From NCBI GenBank assembly GCA_024734555.1, contig JANPWX010000163.1, forward strand, positions 332,869 through 396,868: 64,000 bases of DNA, read 5' to 3'. Within the stretch, counting starts at the first letter, position 1. Every line of letters starts with the position of its first letter. The translations under genes were made by a program, and so were the position numbers. Shown here in pieces: positions 53,086 through 61,270 of this stretch. Origin of the DNA: Trochalopteron elliotii (lineage: Eukaryota; Chordata; Aves; Passeriformes; Leiothrichidae). The notes under the pieces were generated by a model. That model was not told where the DNA came from. It saw only the letters and a program-made list of their open reading frames with translations, and did no database searches.

Positions 53086-56000
53086 CTACAGAGGAATTGG
53101 GAGGGGGTCAAACCATTGATTTTCTTTCAGGCACCTTCAGACTGCTCTGCATGTGTGTTTTAGCAGTGTGACACCAAGTGCACCATGTGTTTAGAGGCCA
53201 GCTTGGGAATGACTGTAGGACAGAAAGCTGGCACCTGAATGCACCACACCACTTCCTGAGGCAGTCCCTGAGGAACAAAGCTATCCTGAACATCTGTGTA
53301 TTCCTTACTGTAAAACAAACAACAGCTTATTGCCAAAGATGAGGGCTTCAAGAATATAACAAAAATACACATTTACTACTTACATCATCAATATCTTCAT
53401 CATCATCTCCAATATCGTCAAACTGGATTTCATCATCATCTCCTGGACCAAATGTGTCTGTTTCATTGATTTTAGCTATGAAGGAATTTAGAGAAGTTAA
53501 GGAGTGCACTGACACTGCACCAAGACAAACTGAGTATTCTTGTCCAACATGAACTTCCAATTTGAAGTGAAAAGATTCTTACCATGTTCTGGAAGCTCCC
53601 CATATGCTTTCAGGCTTCTGGCTTCATCTGCATTGTATTTTAGAATAACATCAGCCTTGTTATCCTAAAGAAGAATTTATTAGAATGTATTAGTCATCTA
53701 TGAAGGAAAAATAAAACTATTAACCTCAGCAGACTGCATTATTTACAACAACTATATTATTTCCAGTGGATTAACACCTATAATATTTACAGAACATCTC
53801 GTTCTTCCTTCCCTTCCAGTTCCTTTAAATGTGAAGTAAACACACTGGAGTATTTTCACTTCTTCTGAGTGATAATTTAATGATCTCCAATTACAAGTAA
53901 TTTATAGCTTCATAGAATGGTTTGGATTGGAATGGACCTTAAAGATCACCTTCTTCCAACCCCCCTGCCATGGGCAGGGACACCTTCCACTAGACCAGGG
54001 TGCTCAGTCTGGTGTTGAACACTGCCAGGGATGGGGCATCCACAACTTCCCTGGGCAACAAGATAAAGGAGAATTTGGGACAAATGAGAAATGCTGAGAA
54101 TTCAACAACTTGACAAGTTTGATTTCATGCCTTTGAAATTAACCTTTCTTGGACAATACACATAGTGAGGTGTTTGATGGTCAATCAGGAATCACAGAAT
54201 CACTGGGTTGGAAGAGACCTTTAAGATCATCGAGTCCAACCCAGCCTTAACACCTGAACTAAACCATGGCACTGAGTGCCACATCCAGTCTTTTTTTACA
54301 CCCATCTGGGGATGGTGACTCCACCACCTCCCTGGCCAGACAAGTCCAGTACTTCATCACTCATCCTGTAAAAAACTTTTTCCTAATAATCAACCTATAT
54401 TTCCCTCAGCAAAGTCAAAACCAAAAAATTCCTAGTTCTAAGTACTTTAATGTACAAATTAAACTGACAGTCTCTTAAATGTTCTCTAAACCTAATGCAC
54501 ATTTCAGAAACAGAATCTTATCTTCAACAACTGATGACAACACTAACATTCATGAAAGGCATTCACCTAATGAAAACTTGACAACTGTTTCCATTACTAT
54601 TTATATTACTGAAGCTATGCCACTCCATTTTTGGAAATTTAAGTACAAACTAATTTCTGATTAATTTGCCTCTTACGGTAAAAGCCTAAACATCAAGGAT
54701 CCAAAATTCTGATTACCAAAAATTCTAATTATCACAATAAAATGTTTGGTACTTGACTCAATCTCCCTTTGTACCACAGGATGCAAGCACCAAACAGCTA
54801 CATTTGGGAAAAAAAGGTCAAGCCTGATGACAATAAGCACCTGCTCTCACAAAGTCTCAGGGTGCAAATTAGAAGAACAAGTCAAACCAGAATTTGTCCA
54901 CTCATTACAATCTTCCTGTAGTACAAGGAAACTAAAATTCATGACTTAGCACAAGTAAATACAAATGCAAACTTAGACATGAATTTCCTCACAATACCTG
55001 CTGCAATTGAACAGTAAATAAAGGTACTTGTAAAATACTCCTTATAGAGAATTTTTACCTGGTAGTCTCTTAAGCCAATCAATATAATATCAGATGTATT
55101 TATCCAGACCTGAAGGAGAAAACAGAAATTCAACTTCTGTTGTATAACACAGGAACCAAAGAGCACATTTAGATTGACGGAGAGACATAAAACATTCCAG
55201 TACAGCCACCACCTTCATTTTCTAACCAGCATGCTAGAAATATCCAATTTTATGTTTTAACAGCAAATCCAAGGTCATAAATACTCATAGTTACATTATT
55301 TTTAAATGTTATGCAACTATTACAGGGTAATCAAACTTCTTTGAAGAGCTTCTGGCCAACAGGGTGGTTATTAAGCCTTAACATCTGAGAAAACAGAAAG
55401 AATGAATCAAGGCACCAGTCGTGAACTCTGTGAACTGAGCTCCTCAAGGGCAAAAATTAAAGAAAAACCTGATGAAGGGAGTGATGGACAAGAACAGTAA
55501 GGAGCACAAAAAAATGAACTGAGTTGTTCCTAGAAACTACATAAACCAGGAATCTGCAGAACAGGATATGCTTTTAAATCCACAGGGGGGTTCTATGTGG
55601 GTTCTATCCCACATCTGCCTGGTTGTTTTGGAGATTGAACTAATTTCAGTTGGAATTTCCTTCCTTTTAAACATAAGGAATAGATAAGTGGTGCTTTTTG
55701 TAGCAAGAAATTAATTCTGCAGCACTTAGTGTTTGTTTATGCACATTCTCCACTACCTTCAGCAGCTTCTTGCAGGCAGCTATAAGCACTGGTTATGCTG
55801 ACCCCAAGACATGTGCATTCGCTGCTGTCCAAAAAAAATGGAACAATCCAGAATGAAGACAGTGAATGTCTGTTTTCATTGGGCCCTCCTCCTTACCATA
55901 CACCAGCAGAGGACAGGAAGATGTGACACCTGACAAGGGCCAGAGGGGACACCATCTGAAGATGGCAAAGTTTAGAATGCAAACATTTACACCTGACATG

Positions 56001-58215
56001 CCTGAAAGTACAAATTTTTGCAGGTTAGCTTTCAACAGAAATATTTTGGGAACTGATGAAGAGGACAATGAAACAATGGCATTGGAGGTGTATTTTCTAA
56101 ATAGTCACCAAATTCCCCATCTGCAATTAGGGAGATTTTTATTATTTTATATAAGTATATTTTTCTAGAATATGAAGAGCTTGTATTCAGAAGCAGCTGA
56201 AAAAAACCTTCCCCTGAAATACACACATTGAAAGGCAGCCCTTCAACTGTGAGCTTCACCCAAAAGCCAAAGACTGCCTATTCTTGTGCCAGCAATGGAA
56301 ACAGAAGGACAGACTAGCTTATTATCAAAAGAAGTAGTTTAAGGTATTAAGTGCAGTAGAAATATTCATTTTTGTAACAAGTTACACATGTAAATTTTTA
56401 CAATTACGTATCATGCATAATGTCACTGCTTCCTATTGCAATGCTTCAGAATTACCTTTTTTCTTAGCTTCCCTCTAATATGACATAACCTCTTCACACC
56501 ATCAAAACATAATGCCTCCAGTCTTCCATTGCCTAACATCTTGATCACCTGGGCATATTCTGAAAGAGATGGTAACATACAGAAACACAGAATCATTTAG
56601 GCTGGAAAAGACCTTTAGGATCAACAAGTACAACCATTAACCCAGCAGGGTTAAGTCCACTGCTAAGCCATGTCCCAAAGTGCCGCAGAGCAAAACTTCT
56701 GAACAAATCCAGCTTCAAGACACAACCAATAACTTTTCCACTGCAACCTAAATTTGCTGTAACATTTTATCAAACATGAACTGCTGAGAGGAGCTTGAGG
56801 CACCCACACAGGCTGCTGAATGTATCACAGTTTTGTACCACTGTTGATGTTAACATTTTCAAACACTGCCCCTTCTTGGTTGCATCCACCTTTTCGTTCC
56901 CTCCGAAATGCTCAATACAGACAATCTCAGAGCTACTGAGTCACACTCAGAGTCTGAAAATTCATGACAACATCACAGCACCTGTCCTAAAGGACAACAT
57001 CTCAGTGCTGTCACTGAGGGAGGAGGAAGCTGCACACCCTGTATAACCACCCACTGAGACTCTGACTCCCTCCTGCAGAGGCTCTGTGGACAACACACCC
57101 CTGTCCTTGAAAGGACATAACCTGTGTTATCAGACACTGTCTGGAAGGCAAGCAGCAGACTTCAGCTGAGGTCTGTGAAACACCTCTCCAACACCTACCC
57201 TCAACCTCTTCACCTTGTATTTCATCTTCTCCCTCACCAAGCTGCACAAATCACATACTGGAGAACTTCACACAAGTTAGATAGTCCAGTGAGCCACGAG
57301 ACTGTTCATCACTGAGAATAATGTTTCATTAAATAGATTTTGCTTGGGAGATGTAAAGGATCTTAAGTTTCAGATGCACATAAAAATAAACTGCTTTTTC
57401 TGCTTACAACCAACACAAAATACCAGAAATATTTTCGGTGGCACTTCTTCTACAGTGATCTAGATCAGTACCTTTCCCATATTTCTAACAAACCAACTGA
57501 TTCATTGGTTACTAGGAAAGCACTTGCATTATGTGAGCAACCACCAGAGTGACCCACAAGACAGAGTGAGCTGAAAGGGAGGTGAGCTCACTGCCACCAA
57601 AGGCAGGACAGATGGAAATCCCAGTCATCCCCTGGCTGAACTCTCCTGTGCCTTAATTCCCCTGACAGCATCCCACATACTGCTCCTGTTTAAATAACTG
57701 CTAGACTTCCAGCCCAGGAGCCAACTGAACCAAACCATCAGGGGACAGAACAGTGAGATGAGCTGCTGTGCCACATCAGTGACTTTGGGGAGCTCAGCGA
57801 AGGATCCCAGAGATATTAGTCCATATAAAACAGAAAGTGGAACTGTGCATCCCAGGGACAATTACTGGCAGACCCTCACACAAAGCCATCAAGAGGTTTC
57901 TAGGCAATGTTTAAGTGCTGTTTTACACAGAGCATTGCACTAAGGTCAAGAAGAGGGAAACTTTATTCCAAAGTGGTGAAGGTATTGAAAATTTCCCTTC
58001 CCCTGTCTTTCTCTTACACTCAATATGTCATCTGGAATTCAAATACCACTCCAGTAAGACTACCTCTATTTTGTCACTTACAGTGTGTGACTGGAAACAA
58101 TGACATTGCCATACCATAGTTAAAAACTCACCCTGCCCATCTTCTTTGAACACCAGTTCTCTTTTTTCCGATTCGTTCTCATTCTTACCTCGTCGCCTGT
58201 TTTTACCTCCTTTGC
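53080..58215 (-). CDS. EIF1AX: Eukaryotic translation initiation factor 1A (eIF1A), exons 2-7 of 7; exon 1 hidden in gap
   Basis: eIF1A binds the A site of the 40S ribosomal subunit, promotes scanning and start-codon selection with eIF1, and helps eIF5B join the 60S subunit. Visible coding exons, in gene order: 58215-58132, 56559-56456, 55109-55059, 53664-53583, 53475-53384 and 53085-53080. Their lengths (84, 104, 51, 82, 92 and 6 nt) plus 16 nt of missing exon 1 give 435 nt, exactly 144 codons plus stop, the human length. All visible introns are GT-AG and every split codon rejoins in phase. The protein reads as a basic N-terminal tail ([14 protein letters not shown]), an OB fold (about residues 22-94), a helical part (95-120) and an acidic C-terminal tail ending in DIDDI, the eIF5B-binding motif. 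Compared with the human protein as I know it, I see two changes, M50L and V79I. No frameshift or stop interrupts it, and the introns rule out a processed pseudogene. Confidence 0.97.
53086..53383 (-). other. EIF1AX: EIF1AX intron 6 (298 bp)
   Basis: Bounded by GTAAGT and TCTGTAG. No repeat or RNA gene seen. The strong polypyrimidine tract lies at its 3' end. Confidence 0.88.
53384..53475 (-). CDS. EIF1AX: EIF1AX exon 6 (acidic C-terminal tail, residues 113-143)
   Basis: Encodes [20 protein letters not shown] then [10 protein letters not shown], ending on a codon boundary at donor GTAAGT. If the intron were retained, the frame would continue [11 protein letters not shown] and then stop, losing the terminal Ile of DIDDI. 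The scanning-related acidic tail and most of the eIF5B-binding tail are in this exon. Confidence 0.97.
53583..53664 (-). CDS. EIF1AX: EIF1AX exon 5 (helical domain, residues 86-113)
   Basis: The acceptor is TTCTTCTTTAG and the donor GTAAGA. The exon encodes [20 protein letters not shown], then YGELPEH and the first base of Ala113. It is separated from exon 6 by an intron of only 107 bp (53476-53582), much shorter than the other internal introns. The split of codon 113 is the junction affected by the recurrent human thyroid-cancer A113 splice mutation. Confidence 0.97.
53912..54062 (-). mobile_element. CR1 LINE 3' fragment in EIF1AX intron 4
   Basis: Begins at the left with CATAGAATGGTTTGGATTGG and runs through CCTGCCATGGGCAGGGACAC to CTTCCCTGGGCAACA. 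Same transcriptional sense as EIF1AX. Confidence 0.95.
54188..54415 (-). mobile_element. Second CR1 LINE 3' fragment in EIF1AX intron 4
   Basis: Begins AATCACAGAATCACTGGGTT, then CCTTTAAGATCATCGAGTCC, and continues into the GGGGATGGTGACTCCACCAC block. It belongs to a different CR1 subtype from its neighbour at 53.9 kb, so it is a separate insertion. Confidence 0.95.
55059..55109 (-). CDS. EIF1AX: EIF1AX exon 4 (OB fold, residues 69-85)
   Basis: A 51-nt, phase-0 exon encoding [17 protein letters not shown], with acceptor CTCCTTCAG and donor GTAAAA. It differs from human only at residue 79 (Ile for Val). The exon is a multiple of three, so skipping it would keep the frame but remove OB-fold strands. 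Confidence 0.97.
55110..56455 (-). other. EIF1AX: EIF1AX intron 3 (1,346 bp)
   Basis: Bounded by GTAATT and CCTTCAG. Contains a chance 100-codon plus-strand frame (55866-56168) and no repeat or structured RNA that I could recognise. Confidence 0.95.
56456..56559 (-). CDS. EIF1AX: EIF1AX exon 3 (OB-fold core, residues 34-68)
   Basis: The acceptor is CTCTTTCAG and the donor GTAATT. The exon encodes [34 protein letters not shown]. It contains the RNA-binding face of the OB fold. Residue 50 is Leu (codon TTA); human EIF1AX has Met here and human EIF1AY has Leu. Confidence 0.97.
56560..58131 (-). other. EIF1AX: EIF1AX intron 2 (1,572 bp) with one CR1 fragment
   Basis: Bounded by GTGAGT and TTTCAG. 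A short CR1 3' end lies near its 3' side at about 56,586-56,700. The rest is unique-looking sequence with small chance frames only. Confidence 0.95.
56586..56700 (-). mobile_element. Short CR1 LINE 3' end in EIF1AX intron 2
   Basis: Starts ACAGAATCATTTAGGCTGGA, then AAGACCTTTAGGATCAACAA, then a stretch ending near GTGCCGCAGAGC. Same sense as EIF1AX, and begins only about 25 bp upstream of the exon 3 acceptor. Confidence 0.9.
58132..58215 (-). CDS. EIF1AX: EIF1AX exon 2 (residues 6-34, N-terminal tail)
   Basis: The acceptor is a T-rich tract ending in AATTTAG. The exon opens with the last two bases of a Gly6 codon, so the missing exon 1 must end after 16 coding nt (five codons plus G). It encodes [20 protein letters not shown] and on to EDGQ, then the first base of Glu34, with donor GTGAGT. 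The basic tail contacts the decoding centre; in human tumours this segment and exon 1 hold the EIF1AX mutation hotspots. Confidence 0.97.
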
Positions 58216-58777
58216 CTAAATTAAAAGTGGGAGAAGTAAAAAAGTATGTGTTACTGTCTCTAGATACAGAGAGTGAAAAAAATCAGACTTATGGAGATTT
58301 TTATGCTTGTACTCTATATGGCTATTTTAAGTATCCTACCCAGATCTACTTTTTTTTTGCTTACTTTTAAGTCTACATTTTTAGCTGAGTAGTAACAAAA
58401 TAATTAGACATTAGAATATCCACTGTTTTAGATATCCCGGTTGCTCTGGAGTGACAGCAGCCTTCAAAAAAGATTTTCACAAGATGGCCATTTTCAATTT
58501 CTGTGATCCCTGCTACCAAATATCTCAAAAATAACGGTAGAAAATCCTGATGCACGTAATCATCAAGAGCAGATGAATAACTTCAGTTTACTGTGGTGCT
58601 GAAATCCCCGAAATACTAAAGAGGAAGCTTACGCTCCAAGTGAAGCTGTCCTTTTTAAAAGGCACACACGTGGCAACAGAGTTAGATGCTTTTCACGAAG
58701 AGCATAAGAGCAGCTCACAGCTGCCCCGCTGTTAAAATCTGCTGTTCCCTTTCCCTCACGGTTTCTGCGTTTCCTTT
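58216..58777 (-). other. EIF1AX: EIF1AX intron 1, visible part
   Basis: Sequence between the exon 2 acceptor and the gap. The exon 1 coding end (ATG, four codons and a G, then a donor) is not found here on either strand, so exon 1 should lie inside the gap to the right. No repeat recognised. Confidence 0.75.
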
Positions 58778-59166
58778 NNNNNNNNNNNNNNNNNNNNNNN
58801 NNNNNNNNNNNNNNNNNNNNNNNNNNNNNNNNNNNNNNNNNNNNNNNNNNNNNNNNNNNNNNNNNNNNNNNNNNNNNNNNNNNNNNNNNNNNNNNNNNNN
58901 NNNNNNNNNNNNNNNNNNNNNNNNNNNNNNNNNNNNNNNNNNNNNNNNNNNNNNNNNNNNNNNNNNNNNNNNNNNNNNNNNNNNNNNNNNNNNNNNNNNN
59001 NNNNNNNNNNNNNNNNNNNNNNNNNNNNNNNNNNNNNNNNNNNNNNNNNNNNNNNNNNNNNNNNNNNNNNNNNNNNNNNNNNNNNNNNNNNNNNNNNNNN
59101 NNNNNNNNNNNNNNNNNNNNNNNNNNNNNNNNNNNNNNNNNNNNNNNNNNNNNNNNNNNNNNNNNN
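58778..59166. other. Assembly gap, 389 N; probably hides EIF1AX exon 1 and promoter
   Basis: Run of N. The right flank is a GC-rich tandem repeat, and exon 1 (16 coding nt plus 5' UTR) is absent from the sequence on both sides. Confidence 0.85.
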
Positions 59167-59250
59167 GGGAACGGCCTCGGGAACGGCCTCGGGAACGGCC
59201 TCGGGAACGGCCTCGGGAACGGCCCCGGGAACGGCCCCGGGAACGGGCTC
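59167..59250. repeat. GC-rich 12-bp tandem repeat, 7 visible units
   Basis: Seven head-to-tail units: four GGGAACGGCCTC, two GGGAACGGCCCC and one GGGAACGGGCTC. The array starts at the last N of the gap, so its true length is unknown. The end with variant units faces away from the gap. It lies in the expected EIF1AX promoter or 5' UTR region and probably explains the failed assembly. Confidence 0.97.
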
Positions 59251-59424
59251 GCCTGGGCACTGCTAGGCGTTCTGTGGCGGAGTTCGAGGAAAAGGAGGAT
59301 GAGCAGCGGGCAGCGTGCACCCAGGCAGCCCCGGGACACCGCACAGCTCGAGGGGAGCGGTGTTAGTGATAACTCCTGCCAGTACCTGCAGTACCTGCCA
59401 GGAAAGATAGGGCCAAGACTATTT
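59167..59424 (-). promoter_or_regulatory. CpG-rich flank of the EIF1AX promoter
   Basis: GC-rich, CpG-rich sequence, the first such block upstream of EIF1AX exon 2, containing the 12-bp tandem array and then ordinary GC-rich sequence. No TATA box is visible on the minus strand here, as expected for a housekeeping CpG-island promoter. The transcription start itself is probably in the gap. Confidence 0.6.
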
Positions 59425-59706
59425 ACAGGAGCTCGCAGCGGCGGAACAAGGAGGAATGGGTTCAAATTGAAAGAGAGTTGGTTTAGACATTAGGAAGAAA
59501 TTCTTTACTGTGCGGGTGATGAGGCATTGACACAGGTTGCCCAGAGAAGATGTGGATGCCCCATCTCCGGAGGTGTTCTAGGCCAGGCTGGATGGAGCTC
59601 CGAGCAGCCTGGGATAGTGAAAGGTGTCCCTGCCGCGGGCAGGGGGATTGGAACTGGATGATTTTCAAGTTTCATTCCAACTCAAACTATTCTATGATTC
59701 TGTAAA
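59425..59706 (+). mobile_element. CR1 LINE, 5'-truncated 3' end
   Basis: Contains the hallmarks of an avian CR1 3' end: a GGTTCAAATTGAAAGAG block, ATTAGGAAGAAATTCTTTACTG, the CAGGTTGCCCAGAGAAG block, and a terminal CTATTCTATGATTCTGT tail. It lies about 260 bp upstream of the gap that should contain the EIF1AX promoter, in the opposite sense to the gene. It keeps several CpG dinucleotides that other copies in this window have lost. Confidence 0.93.
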
Positions 59707-60579
59707 TCAGAGGGTATGAAGGTGAGGAAGGCTGACAGCAGGAGCTCTGGTATACCAGCCTCCCCTTCTGCCTTTGCAGAGTTTCTGGAGGCCTACAAAT
59801 TATTCATTTTACTTGTAAATAATTTTTAAAATGTTTTTAGACAGACAGGATAAAGCTTTATGTGAACAACGGGCCACAGCTATGCAGACCTCTGATCCCA
59901 GGTATGAATTCACTGAGGAAATCACAGTACCCTTGCCCCACATCCATTACTAAACCTCTCCATGTTCTCTGATGCCTTTCTTTTGGTACACTTAGAGGAT
60001 TTGTGAGGAATGTAACCAAAGGTTTTGCTATCACAATTACTGCAATTTTTTTTGTAGACTATGCAACCTTTGAAAATCTTCCAGCTTTTCCAGGTTCCAA
60101 GGTTAAAAAGAATCACAGCTGTAAGCTTCCAAGTTGTATGAGCTGCTAAAACATGGACCTGTTGTTTATGGAGTGCTTCTGCATATAGTATTATGTTTCA
60201 AATGTTTAAAAAGTGCACTAATTATCCAACATGCCCATATTTTCAGTGTCCAGAGCAATGCAGGCATTGCAAGTGTTATTTAGCAACCTCCCATTAAGTG
60301 GTACTTTAGAGTCAACTGGAATCCAACGGGGTATTAAAACACAGTATCTTTGCACTGTGGTTTTGTTGTATATTATATCAGGTCTATAAGCACCAGCTGA
60401 ACACGAGTTTTTCCTTTGTCTCCATGTTTACCTGCCTCAACAGGCTGCAATGTTGGGACACTTGCTTTTTACAAACCCTTGGCAAAGCACACTCAGTGTA
60501 CTGTGAAGGTAGTTCAGAGTTAGTGATGAACAAGCAATGACTTTTGTAACTGGTCAGAACAAATGATTACACAAAACAA
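59707..60579. other. Spacer between EIF1AX promoter region and the next transcript end
   Basis: AT-rich. No exon, repeat or structured element recognised. Confidence 0.6.
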
Positions 60580-60599
60580 CCCTTTAAGATGTTTGAAAG

Positions 60600-60605
60600 T
60601 TTATT
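60600..60605 (-). terminator. Strong minus-strand poly(A) signal AATAAA
   Basis: Reads ATGAATAAACTTTC on the minus strand, followed about 20 nt on by the GU-rich element GGGTTGTTTTGTGTAATC. Signal, spacing and downstream element are all close to consensus, marking the end of a transcript that enters from the right. Confidence 0.6.
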
Positions 60606-61254
60606 CATAGTAGAAATTTCAATTTCTTTTGAAGACTACAAAACCTGCCATTAGACAGGAACACAAGCAATGATAACTTTCCAAAACTGTTCATAGTTAC
60701 ATCTGGAACAGTTTTAATTACACATTAATAGCATGATTGGAACATCTCTTAGATCAGACTCTGAATAAAACAATCATTTAAAGTATTCAGTACAATTAAT
60801 TATTTCTTTAACTAGCATTTCAGTTCTATGACAGCAGTGCCAAGCATCTAACAGATGCTATTGTAATGGTCTAGGACAAGGTACAATACCACTGATTTCC
60901 TGGAACAGTACCCTAGACTCACTTACATGCCATGCTGAGAAAACTAGTATAAAGTATGATTGTATAGAATCGTAGAAAAATATTTTATCTGTGATTTTGT
61001 CATTTTTTAAAAATTGTTTAAGTAGACATCCCCCCCAACTAGGTTGCAAAATAATTACATCCCTCATACGTACACCTTCCCTTTGATTAGGTCAAGAGTA
61101 TCAAGATAAAGCTAATCATTTACATCATTTTCATAAGTGAAAATTCATCTATTAACCACTGCTGCTTAGTAAGGGCCAGCACACTTTGAATCCTTTCCTT
61201 CCAATAATAGAAAAGCACAGCTTTAGTTGGTAACACCACATTTACAAAAGAAAA

Positions 61255-61270
61255 ACACACACACACACAC
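61255..61270. repeat. (AC)8 microsatellite
   Basis: Uninterrupted AC dinucleotides flanked by A-runs. Confidence 0.9.

Larger units (their letters stand above)
53665..55058 (-). other. EIF1AX: EIF1AX intron 4 (1,394 bp) with two CR1 fragments
   Basis: Bounded by GTAAAA and CTTTAG. Two separate CR1 3'-end fragments lie in it, both in the same sense as the gene (listed separately). The remainder is AT-rich with nothing recognised. Confidence 0.95.

Noticed and set aside
53348..53560. 70-codon minus-strand frame as an independent small gene
   Set aside because: Its core is EIF1AX exon 6. The leading and trailing residues are intron read-through.
56048..56068. C/D-box snoRNA in EIF1AX intron 3 (TGATGAA motif)
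   Set aside because: On the plus strand, antisense to the host gene, with no convincing D box or terminal stem.
58629..59465. 278-, 226- and 209-codon frames through the gap at 59 kb, including Pro-Arg-Pro-Phe and Arg-Gly-Arg-Ser repeats
   Set aside because: They arise from N bases and the 12-bp tandem repeat, which is open in several frames because its length is a multiple of three.
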